64,000 nt of DNA. Source: Strigamia acuminata (taxonomy: Eukaryota; Arthropoda; Chilopoda; Geophilomorpha; Linotaeniidae). Location: assembly GCA_949358305.1 (NCBI GenBank), contig OX442317.1, positions 930,001 through 994,000 on the forward strand. Direction: 5' to 3'. Shown here piece after piece: positions 48,775-58,445 of the stretch (its first letter is position 1; each line of letters opens with the position of its first letter). The notes under the pieces are model-generated. The model ran no database searches. It was not told the origin of the DNA and worked only from the letters and a program-made list of their open reading frames with translations. Made by a program: the position numbers and the translations under genes.

Positions 48775-50031
48775 AGTAAACCCAAATGGAAGTAATGGGA
48801 GTAAACCCAAATGGAAGTAATGGGAGTAAACCCAAATGGAAGTAATGGAAGTAAACCCAAATGGAAGTAATGGAAGTAAACCCAAATGGAAGTAATGGGA
48901 GTAAACCCAAATGGAAGTAATGGAAGTAAACCCAAATGGAAGTAATGGGAGTAAACCCAAATGAAAGTAATGGAAGTAAACCCAAATGGAAGTAATGTTG
49001 AAAAGGTGATTACACTTGGCTTCACACATTGGCGCAAAAAGAACTCAGCTCGAGTAATGCTAATTTGTGTTGAACTAGCTTGCGTTTGCTGATGAAAAAG
49101 GATTTTACCACTACGGAGATTTCTACAGGTAATTTATTTAAAGTAATGTTTTATTTATTGTTGGTTATTAATTTTATTTTTTTGTTTCTTTTGACAGCAA
49201 TGGATGGATTCCGCAAATTGCAAGTAATGATGTTTTTCACATTTTGGCATTGAGTCTGGGAGGAAGTTGGTCCTAAGATGAAAGGCGCTTCCAGGGAAGT
49301 TGGTCCTAGATAAAAGGCGCTTCCAAGAAAGTTGGTAGTTGGTTCTACAGTAAAAGGCGCTACCGCTTCTGCCAAACTAACACGTGTGGCGTGCACGGTC
49401 AAGTGATTTTCACGGGTATCAGCAATATAACTCAAACGAGGGACAGGCTGAGAAATACCCAAATGGAAGTAATGTTGAAAAGGTGATTACACTTGGCTTC
49501 ACACATTGGCGCAAAAAGAACTCAGCTCTAATGCTAATTTGTGTTGAACTAGCTTGCGTTTGCTGATGAAAAAGGATTTTACCACTACGCAGATTTCTAC
49601 AGGTAATTTATTTAAAGTAATGTTTTATTTATTGTTGGTTATTAATTTTATTTTTTTGTTTCTTTTGACAGCAATGGATGGATCCCGCAAATTGCAAGTA
49701 ATGATGTTTTTCACATTTTGGCATTGAGTCTGGGAGGAAGTTGGTCCTAAGATTAAAGGCGCTTCCAGGGAAGTTGGTCCTAAAGTAAAAGGCGCTTCCG
49801 CTTGCCAAACTTACACGTGTGGCGTGCACGGTCAAGTGATTTTCACGGGTATCAGCAATTGAACTCAAACGAGGGACATGCTGTGAATGGAAGTAATGGA
49901 AGTAAACCCAAATGGAAGTAATGGGAGGAAACCCAAATGGAAGTAATGGGAGTAAACCCAAATGGAAGTAATGGGAGGAAACCCAAATGGAAGTAATGGG
50001 AGGAAACCCAAATGGAAGTAATGGAAGTACC

Positions 50032-50116
50032 GTACTGCCTCATTTAAACGCCGAACCCCCGGCGTTTATTCGGGCCCGGCGTTTGAATGAACCCGGGCGT
50101 TTAGATGAGGCAGTAC
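50032..50116. mobile_element. 85-bp hairpin element, copy 3
   Basis: Same sequence and context as the other two copies. The long unit at 47378-48185 lacks it and has an uninterrupted 25-bp array instead. Confidence 0.7.
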
Positions 50117-51008
50117 AGTAAACCCAAATGGAAGTAATGGGAGTAAACCCAAATGGAAGTAATGGGCGTAAACCCAAATGGAAGTAATGGAAGTAAACCC
50201 AAATGGAAGTAATGGAAGTAAACCCAAATGGAAGTAATGGGAGTAAACCCAAATGGAAGTAATGGGAGTAAACCCAAATGGAAGTAATGGAAGTAAACCC
50301 AAATGGAAGTAATGGGAGTAAACCCAAATGGAAGTAATGTTGAAAAGGTGATTACACTTGGCTTCACACATTGGCGCAAAAAGAACTCAGCTCGAGTAAT
50401 GCTAATTTGTGTTGAACTAGCTTGCGTTTGCTGGAAAAAGGATTTTACCACTACGGAGATTTCTACAGGTAATTTATTTAAAGTAATGTTTTATTTATTG
50501 TTGGTTATTAATTTTATTTTTTTGTTTTTTTTGACAGCAATGGATGGATTCCGCAAATTGCAAGTAATGATGTTTTTCACATATTGGCATTGAGTCTGGG
50601 AGGAAGTTGGTCCTAAGATGAAAGGCGCTTCCAGGGAAGTTGGTCCTAGATAAAAGGCGCTTCCAAGAAAGTTGGTAGTTGGTCCTACAGTAAAAGGCGC
50701 TACCGCTTCTGCCAAACTAACACGTGTGGCGTGCACGGTCAAGTGATTTTCACGGGTATCAGCAATAGAACTCAAACGAGGGACAGGCTGAGAAATTCCC
50801 AAATGGAAGTAATGTTGAAAAGGTGATTACACTTGGCTTCACACATTGGCGCAAAAAGAACTCAGCTCGAGTAATGCTAATTTGTGTTAAACTGGCTTGC
50901 ATTTGCTGATGAAAAAGGATTTTACCACTATGCAGATTTCTACAGGTAATTTATTTAAAGTAATGTTTTATTGTTGATTATTAATTTTATTTTGTTCTTG
51001 TGGAATTT

Positions 51009-51410
51009 AGGGTCGTCAATGAAGCCGTCAATGAAGCTATGGATGTCCTCATCAATGAAGCATTTGCTGTTTTTTATTTTATTATTTTTATTTTACTTGT
51101 TTTGAGATTGTGTAATTTTCATTTTAAAATTTTAGAGAAAATTGTACCACAGTTTGCAAAAAGAGTTGTAAAACAAAAAGATGATTAGAAAAAAAATAAC
51201 AAAATAAGAACAAGAAAAATAACAAAAGCAACAAAAAAGAATAACAAAATAAAAGCACCAAAAAAGAATAACATTAAAATAAAAGCAACAAAAAAGAATA
51301 ACATTCTGTAATGGGTGATTTTAGATTAGCTAAATTTGGCCAAATCATAGACAAAAATGGTTATTCGATTTAAAAATTGATGGTTATTTAAATGTTTTTG
51401 AATAAATTGC
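51009..51410 (+). other. Candidate last exon of the repeated spliced locus
   Basis: After the final GTAATTTATT donor, a TGGAATTTAG acceptor is followed by unique sequence with GTCAATGAAGCCGTCAATGA repeats and an open frame of about 60 codons ending at 51188. A-rich AACAAAAAAGAATA repeats follow, and AATAAA lies near 51401. This fits a terminal exon. Whether the short frame is translated is unknown. Confidence 0.4.
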
Positions 51411-51881
51411 TGTCATAGAAGTGAAATAAGTTTATTTGAATAGGGATCATTGAGTCATGAACACAATGTTCGTGGTTGAGTATGTTCACAAAACAGAAGG
51501 AAAAGAGTGGGGAAGAAGCAAACAATATTTTTAATGGAAGATGGAAATGCTTAAAGAGCTGAATAAAATATAAACATAACGAGTTTATTTTGATTTTGCT
51601 TTTATTAATTTGGAACAAAAAATATTTCAATGATAATTGAAGAATACACAAACAATTTGCACAAATATTCCGCAACACACAAGCTGGCGAAACCAAAAAT
51701 CGAGAGAATAGAGCAAAAATTTAATTTACAAAAAAATTGAATACAGTTAAAATAAAATCTCAAATGTGTTGCTCCAAATGTTCAAACATCGTTCTAAAAA
51801 TTGTCCTTAATAATCTCTCGGCGAGTAAAAACGAAGACATTGTACAACGTAAATCGCCTGTGTTTGATGATAAGCAATTTT
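51411..51881. other. No gene recognised
   Basis: AT-rich sequence between the spliced repeat locus and the left inverted arm of the satellite element. Open frames are short. Confidence 0.35.
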
Positions 51882-54800
51882 TGGGCGGTATTCAATACGG
51901 ATTATTTCGCTCAATTGTCTCTAGATGGCAGCAGTGACCAGAGACAATTTGCGATATGAAAACAGTGGCGCCATCTATGTTTTCAAGTTGCTATTTATTA
52001 GGAGTTGAAATTCCTCTGACTTGTGAGCTTGTGAGTGGTAATTATGCTTTGGAAAAATCTCGATTTATCGCCCATGGGAGCAATGCAATACGGTATTGTT
52101 ATATTAACACACAGCTCAGTTTCAACAGGTTTGGCACACCTGCAATAAATTCGGATGCGTTTTTTGAATTTATTGTAAAGATTGAAGCCAGTTTTATCAT
52201 GACCGATAAATTCGGATACGTTTATTGGATTTGCAGTTCAGTTTTAACAAGTTTCACACGGTGGGCGATAAATTGGGATGCATTTTATGAATTTGCAGTT
52301 GAGTTTTAACAAGTTTCACACGGTGGGCGATAAATTGGGATGCATTTTATGAATTTGCAGTTGAGTTTTAACAAGTTTCACACGGTGGGCGATAAATTGG
52401 GATGCATTTTATGAATTTGCAGTTGAGTTTTAACAAGTTTCACACGGTGGGCGATAAATTGGAATGCATTTTATGAATTTGCAGTTGAGTTTTAACAAGT
52501 TTCACACGGTGGGCGATAAATTGGGATGCATTTTATGAATTTGCAGTTGAGTTTTAACAAGTTTCACACGGTGGGCGATAAATTGGGATGCATTTTATGA
52601 ATTTGCAGTTGAGTTTTAACAAGTTTTGTACGGTGAACGATAAATTGGGATGCATTTTATGAATTTGCAGCTGAGTTTCAACAAGTTTTGTACGGTGGGC
52701 GATAAATTGGGATGCATTTTATGAATTTGCAGCTGAGTTTCAACAAGTTTTGTACGGTGGGCGATAAATTGGGATGCATTTTATGAATTTGCAGTTGAGT
52801 TTCAACAAGTTTTGTACGGTGGGCGATAAATTGGGATGCATTTTATGAATTTGCAGCTGAGTTTCAACAAGTTTTGTACGGTGGGCGATAAATTGGGATG
52901 CATTTTATGAATTTGCAGTTGAGTTTCAACAAGTTTTGTACGGTGGGCGATAAATTGGGATGCATTTTATGAATTTGCAGCTGAGTTTCAACAAGTTTTG
53001 TACGGTGGGCGATAAATTGGGATGCATTTTATGAATTTGCAGTTGAGTTTTAACAAGTTTTGTACGGTGGGCGATAAATTGGAATGCATTTTATGAATTT
53101 GCAGCTGAGTTTCAACAAGTTTTGTACGGTGGGCGATAAATTGGAATGCATTTTATGAATTTGCAGCTGAGTTTCAACAAGTTTTGTACGGTGGGCGATA
53201 AATTGGGATGCATTTTATGAATTTGCAGTTGAGTTTCAACAAGTTTTGTACGGTGGGCGATAAATTGGGATGCATTTTATGAATTTGCAGCTGAGTTTCA
53301 ACAAGTTTTGTACGGTGGGCGATAAATTGGGATGCATTTTATGAATTTGCAGTTGAGTTTTAACAAGTTTCACACGGTGGGCGATAAATTGGGATGCATT
53401 TTATGAATTTGCAATTGAGTTTCAACAAGTTTTGTACGGTGGGCGATAAATTGGGATGCATTTTATGAATTTGCAGCTGAGTTTCAACAAGTTTTGTACG
53501 GTGGGCGATAAATTGGGATGCATTTTATGAATTTGCAGTTGAGTTTTAACAAGTTTCACACGGTGGGCGATAAATTGGAATGCATTTTATGAATTTGCAG
53601 TTGAGTTTTAACAAGTTTCACACGGTGGGCGATAAATTGGAATGCATTTTATGAATTTGCAGTTGAGTTTCAACAAGTTTTGTACGGTGGGCGATAAATT
53701 GGGATGCATTTTATGAATTTGCAGTTGAGTTTCAACAAGTTTTGTACGGTGGGCGATAAATTGGGATGCATTTTATGAATTTGCAGTTGAGTTTTAACAA
53801 GTTTCACACGGTGGGCGATAAATTGGGATGCATTTTATGAATTTGCAGTTGAGTTTTAACAAGTTTCACACGGTGGGCGATAAATTGGAATGCATTTTAT
53901 GAATTTGCAGTTGAGTTTCAACAAGTTTTGTACGGTGGGCGATAAATTGGGATGCATTTTATGAATTTGCAGTTGAGTTTCAACAAGTTTTGTACGGTGG
54001 GCGATAAATTGGGATGCATTTTATGAATTTGCAGCTGAGTTTCAACAAGTTTTGTACGGTGGGCGATAAATTGGGATGCATTTTATGAATTTGCAGTTGA
54101 GTTTTAACAAGTTTCACACGGTGGGCGATAAATTGGGATGCATTTTATGAATTTGCAGCTGAGTTTCAACAAGTTTTGTACGGTGGGCGATAAATTGGGA
54201 TGCATTTTATGAATTTGCAGCTGAGTTTCAACAAGTTTTGTACGGTGGGCGATAAATTGGGATGCATTTTATGAATTTGCAGTTGAGTTTTAACAAGTTT
54301 CACACGGTGGGCGATAAATTGGAATGCATTTTATGAATTTGCAGTTGAGTTTTAACAAGTTTCACACGGTGGGCGATAAATTGGGATGCATTTTATGAAT
54401 TTGCAGTTGAGTTTTAACAAGTTTCACACGGTGGGCGATAAATTGGAATGCATTTTATGAATTTGCAGTTGAGTTTTAACAAGTTTTGTACGGTGAACGA
54501 TAAATTGGGATGCATTTTATGAATTTGCAGCTGAGTTTCAACAAGTTTTGTACGGTGGGCGATAAATTGGGATGCATTTTATGAATTTGCAGCTGAGTTT
54601 CAACAAGTTTTGTACGGTGGGCGATAAATTGGGATGCATTTTATGAATTTGCAGTTGAGTTTCAACAAGTTTTGTACGGTGGGCGATAAATTGGGATGCA
54701 TTTTATGAATTTGCAGTTGAGTTTCAACAAGTTTTGTACAGTGGGCGATAAATTGGGATGCATTTTATGAATTTGCAGCTGAGTTTCAACAAGTTTTGTA

Positions 54801-55777
54801 CGGTGGGCGATAAATTGGGATGCATTTTATGAATTTGCAGTTGAGTTTCAACAAGTTTTGTACGGTGGGCGATAAATTGGGATGCATTTTATGAATTTGC
54901 AGCTGAGTTTCAACAAGTTTTGTACGGTGGGCGATAAATTGGGATGCATTTTATGAATTTGCAGTTGAGTTTTAACAAGTTTTGTACGGTGGGCGATAAA
55001 TTGGGATGCATTTTATGAATTTGCAGCTGAGTTTCAACAAGTTTCACACGGTGGGCGATAAATTGGGAAGAATTTTATGAATATGCAGTTGAGTTTCAAC
55101 AAGTTTTGCAACTTGGCCGATAAATTTGGATGCATTTTATGACTTTGCAATTGAGTTTCAACAAGTTTTGCACGGTGAGCGATAAATTGAGATGTTTTTT
55201 GGATTTGCAGTGAAGTTTTGTACGGTAGACGATAAATTCAGATGTGTTTTGTGAATTTGCAGTGTAGATTTGTAAGATAGGCGATAAATTCGGATGTGTT
55301 TTGTGGATTTGCAGTGAAGTTACATCAAATTTAGCACGGGAGGCGATAAATTCGGATGCTTTTTAGAATTTGCAGTGAAGTTTTGTATGGTAGGGAATAA
55401 ACTCGGATGCTTTTTTGGATTTATTGTACGGATTGAAGCTTGTTTTGCATGGTGGGCGATAAATTTGGATGCATTTTTGGATTTATTCTACGGATTGAAG
55501 CTAGTTTTGATCGTGTGCGATAAAATAATATGCGGTTTTTGGTTTTGTTCAATTATTTTTTATTAGATGAATCGATTGCAAATTGTAATTACTGCCGAAA
55601 TCGAGAATTTATCGAAATGAACGGCCGTATAATCACCATCAAGAGGGATTTTAACTTCCGATTCATTATTTCTTAGAAACATAGATGGCGCCACCGTTTC
55701 AAATCGCAAACTCCCTCTGATCGCTTTCGCCATCGAGACACGACCGATTGAAACAATACCGTATTGAATACCGCCCA
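51882..55777. mobile_element. 3.9-kb element: long inverted arms enclosing a 62-bp satellite
   Basis: The ends TGGGCGGTATTCAATACGG and its exact complement at 55759-55777 begin arms of about 200 bp. The arms also share CAGTGGCGCCATCTATGTTT-like sequence (near 51965 and, inverted, near 55690). Between them lies the 62-bp tandem array. No target duplication and no transposase is visible. It is either a non-autonomous foldback transposon with amplified internal repeats or an inverted duplication around a satellite. Confidence 0.65.
52140..55540. repeat. 62-bp satellite array, about 46-50 copies
   Basis: The unit starts GGGCGATAAATTGGGATGC, contains TTTATGAATTTGCAG, and recurs every 62 bp from about 52259 to 55060 with few substitutions. 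Two subtypes alternate: TTTTAACAAGTTTCACACGG and TTTCAACAAGTTTTGTACGG. Copies at both edges (52140-52250, 55080-55540) are strongly diverged, the usual sign of homogenisation in the centre. Confidence 0.93.
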
Positions 55778-56280
55778 TATCGTGTCGTCGTCAAAAATTT
55801 AAAATGTAATTTAAACAAATATTCCAATAAATATGCTTTTTTAAACCCCATTTCAAACTTTTTAATATCACACAGAATAATATATACCGGTAATACAATA
55901 TTACTCTCAATCCCAAGCGATGACTGCACAGCGGCTTCACTGCACGGCAGCAAAATCCTCCTCTAATTTCCACACGACGACCACCGCAAACGATGAGAGA
56001 ATGTTTGTTGCGCTTTTTATATCAGCCCATAAATGTGCTCATTTAAATTTGCACATAACCTAATAATGTTTGTTTATAAAATCCAAACTTCCCAATAAAA
56101 ACAGCACAAACAAACAAAGTGCCACTTTCAATTTGCCACAAATTTTTGTCAAACATTGTAAATTCAATCTCAACTTACCATTCAAAACAAATCCACCTCA
56201 AAGTTTTAACACACTAAAAATTAAGAAAAGAAAATAAAACACATTATAACAATATTAAAACACCAAATTACGCATATAAA
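55778..56280. other. No gene recognised
   Basis: AT-rich sequence to the right of the satellite element. Only short open frames and no clear repeat. Confidence 0.35.
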
Positions 56281-56780
56281 TCCGTCCAGTGGTTTGGTCG
56301 ACCCAAGATGTCCTCCCTGCTCCCTTCCAATGAGTGTCGACTAATGACCGGGGTCCAATCCCAAACTTCCCTCGCCCGCTGGGAAAACAAACGCGCAAAC
56401 AAATCTGGCAACTCCCGGAAATGTGAACGAACCAAGGGAATGCACCTACGGCCCCGTCATGCCCGCCACCGTCAACATACCCGTCCAAAGCAGGGCCCTC
56501 AACTGGAAGCACATCCCGTAAAGCCACCCTGACTAAGCTTGACTCCCCGTAAACATGAACGAACCAAGGGAATGCACCCACCGGGACTAGGCCATGTCCG
56601 CGGCAGGGCCCTCAACTGGAAGCATGTCCCTAAAGGAGCCTTCCCCTTCGCGACGACCCCCCAGCTCACGGACAAATGCAAGAAATAACGCGGGTAAATC
56701 GCTTTCGCCCTGATTGCAAAAGGACACAGCGGGGGCCCCATGGCGAGGGTTGTTCCTCCTGGGCTGAACCAGTTGTCAAT
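56281..56780. repeat. GC-rich patch with two-fold internal repeat
   Basis: GC content is clearly higher than in the surroundings. GAACGAACCAAGGGAATGC occurs near 56425 and 56557, and GCAGGGCCCTCAACTGGAAG near 56491 and 56602. No RNA gene family was recognised, and open frames here have no signature. It may be a transposon fragment or transferred sequence. Confidence 0.5.
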
Positions 56781-57067
56781 GAGTTTGAAAGAATTAGCCT
56801 GCTTTTTCCTGCACTTGCCGAAATCTTATTCTAATGCCTAGCCTTACATTTAATCAGGACAATTTTTTTTAAATTCCCCAGTCACCAGTCGACTATTGGA
56901 GAAGAATGTTGGTGCGCGTGGATTTGAATTGCATGCTGTTCGGAATAGACAAGGAAATAAAATTAGCAAACATTTTCATTTGGATGTAAACGATAAAAAT
57001 GTTTGACAAAACTTGTGGCAACGATAATCAAGAAATAAAACATTGAAAACAATAATAATTCATGTGG

Positions 57068-57347
57068 TTAGTCGTGTTTTGGTGTTTTGGCTTCTGCATC
57101 GACGCTAATAACGCTTGGAATATAAAACATGATTGTGCGGGTGAAACAACTTGTAACGTGCAATCTCTAAAAAATAAAAATATGTGCGAATTTTTAATTT
57201 ATTCGGCCGCAAATTGTTAATTTTGATAAATTTACTCACCCAAATGCACTTTTTCGATGCGAAAACTTCAGTTCCTATCCAATTGAGGTGGATGGCCACA
57301 GATTGTTGTTGTAAAAATAACGACCAATGTGAGAGCTTGCCGGCCAT
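57068..57347 (-). CDS. Possible small two-exon protein, 68 aa, unknown
   Basis: Exon 57240-57347 starts MAGKLSHWSLFLQQQ and ends in a strong GTGAGT donor after a complete codon. After a 73-bp intron, exon 57068-57166 follows a TTTTTTAG acceptor in phase 0 and ends with a stop (…KTPKHD). The product is 68 residues, basic, with no clear membrane segment. I do not recognise the family. Support is the clean splice pair, phase match and the opposing gene start 240 bp away; there is no homology evidence. Confidence 0.4.
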
Positions 57348-57586
57348 GACGTTTTACCATTCTTCTACCCACAATGCAACCTCGTTTCTAGTTTCCAAGC
57401 GGACTTCCGGTAAAATTCCGCCAACTTCGATCACGGTGCCCATGGCCTCAACGAAGAAAAAAGTTTTAATTTCTTCTTATTATTTATTTTTTTCAAAGTT
57501 TGGTTTAATCCAAGATTAAAATCTGTATCTAAATTACGAATTAACGAATTTAAGCGCCGGCGTCAACGCACCGAAACGAGGCCAAA
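57348..57586. promoter_or_regulatory. Possible bidirectional promoter
   Basis: Candidate start codons at 57347 (minus) and 57587 (plus) face away from each other across about 240 bp. The right end is GC/CpG-rich near 57552-57585. This depends on the two weakly supported genes being real. Confidence 0.3.
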
Positions 57587-57895
57587 ATGGCGGAAGGTAT
57601 AAAAATATACACATTTTTTAAAATTTGGAATATTAAATTTTGGTGATTTAACTGAGATTTATTAATTTTTTTAGAGCCATGAGGAAAAAAAACAAAGAAG
57701 AAAACACTCCGAACGAAGAAAATTATGCTTTATTTCGACCGTAAGCGACAATTATAGAGCCCAAAAATGAATTGATGCGGAATTAAAGACGGAATTAATT
57801 AATTAATTAGGATCTGCTTATTGAGAAAAATACTCCTCATCATAACACAGGTATAAAATCAAAAATTCGTCCATACGTTGCAGTTCCAACTATGA
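57587..57895 (+). CDS. Possible small spliced protein, 41 aa, unknown
   Basis: The candidate is ATGGCGGAAG then GTATAA donor (57587-57596), exon 57677-57740, exon 57811-57850 and exon start at 57884 with a stop at 57893-57895. The reading is Lys/Glu-rich, then a hydrophobic ICLLRKILLIIT. It needs the second of two adjacent AG acceptors at exon 2. The exon at 57884 also has a GTGAGT donor after base 57910, and another AG...GTAGG exon lies at 58267-58355, so the transcript may be longer and this frame only a leader. Confidence 0.25.
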
Positions 57896-58364
57896 CAACT
57901 CCAACCAGGCGTGAGTAGTGCTCCTGGAGTCTACTATTATATTCCACCATTATACCACAGCCACAGATTATACCATCTGTTGTAAATTGACCATTTTGGA
58001 ATTTTGTAGTTAGTTTTTTATCAACTGGGAAAAATCACTAACGAAAACAAATGCAAACAATTTAAATGTTTTTGCATTACATACTCCTGGTGCTAATGCG
58101 AAAAATTAACACGGGGTGCCGCCAACAACGATGCTTAAGCAACAAGAAAAGCGTGAAACCCATGTAAATCATATTTTCTTGCAAAAATAGTTTGATTTCA
58201 TTCTTCCTTCTTTTTTTTTGTGTGTGTAAGCAGCGGTTACTGATTTATATATTTAATATTTTGCAGATAATTTATATTCAACAAAGATAACAAAAGCTCG
58301 GCGGTTCCGCTTTCCAAGATGCAAATGGCGACTGTCTCGCTTCGTGATGCTCAAGGTAGGACAA

Positions 58365-58370
58365 TTTATT
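58365..58370 (-). terminator. Poly(A) signal candidate, sulfotransferase 1
   Basis: AATAAA on the minus strand, 76 nt beyond the stop codon. Confidence 0.45.
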
Positions 58371-58445
58371 TTCAAACTACTATTTCATTTACACTACATT
58401 GATGTTGAATTGTTGATTGATAATTTTTTGGTTACACGTTCCACG

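Larger units (their letters stand above)
44092..51008 (+). repeat. Tandem array of exon units separated by 69-bp introns
   Basis: Exon-like units begin CAATGGATGGAT after TTTTGACAG and end TTTCTACAG before GTAATTTATT. Unit spans: 44572-45941, 46011-46415, 46485-47308, 47378-48185, 48255-49128, 49198-49602, 49672-50468, 50538-50945. All seven introns between them are exactly 69 bp and nearly identical. A first unit at about 44092-44502 has lost its AG acceptor (ACA in its place). Every unit repeats the same flank (AGTCTGGGAGGAAGTTGGTC, AACTAGCTTGCGTTTGCTG). Stops occur in all plus-strand frames and unit lengths are not multiples of three, so a spliced non-coding RNA is more likely than a protein. 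Confidence 0.8.

Noticed and set aside
46442-50451. Many minus-strand frames up to 235 codons with PLLPFGFTPITSIW-type repeats
   Set aside because: The 25-bp unit is not a multiple of three, so the same repeat yields similar peptides in all three frames; clearly a repeat artefact.
51000-51188. 62-codon frame with a hydrophobic centre at the end of the spliced array
   Set aside because: The ATG lies in the acceptor region of the intron, so the mature RNA would not carry this start; kept only as a note on the last exon.
52140-55540. CRISPR-like look of the regularly spaced 62-bp array
   Set aside because: The units are head-to-tail with no unique spacers and the DNA is eukaryotic; it is a satellite.
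56255-56741. Open frames of 74-108 codons in the GC-rich patch
   Set aside because: Frames on both strands are explained by GC richness and the internal repeat; no family motif.
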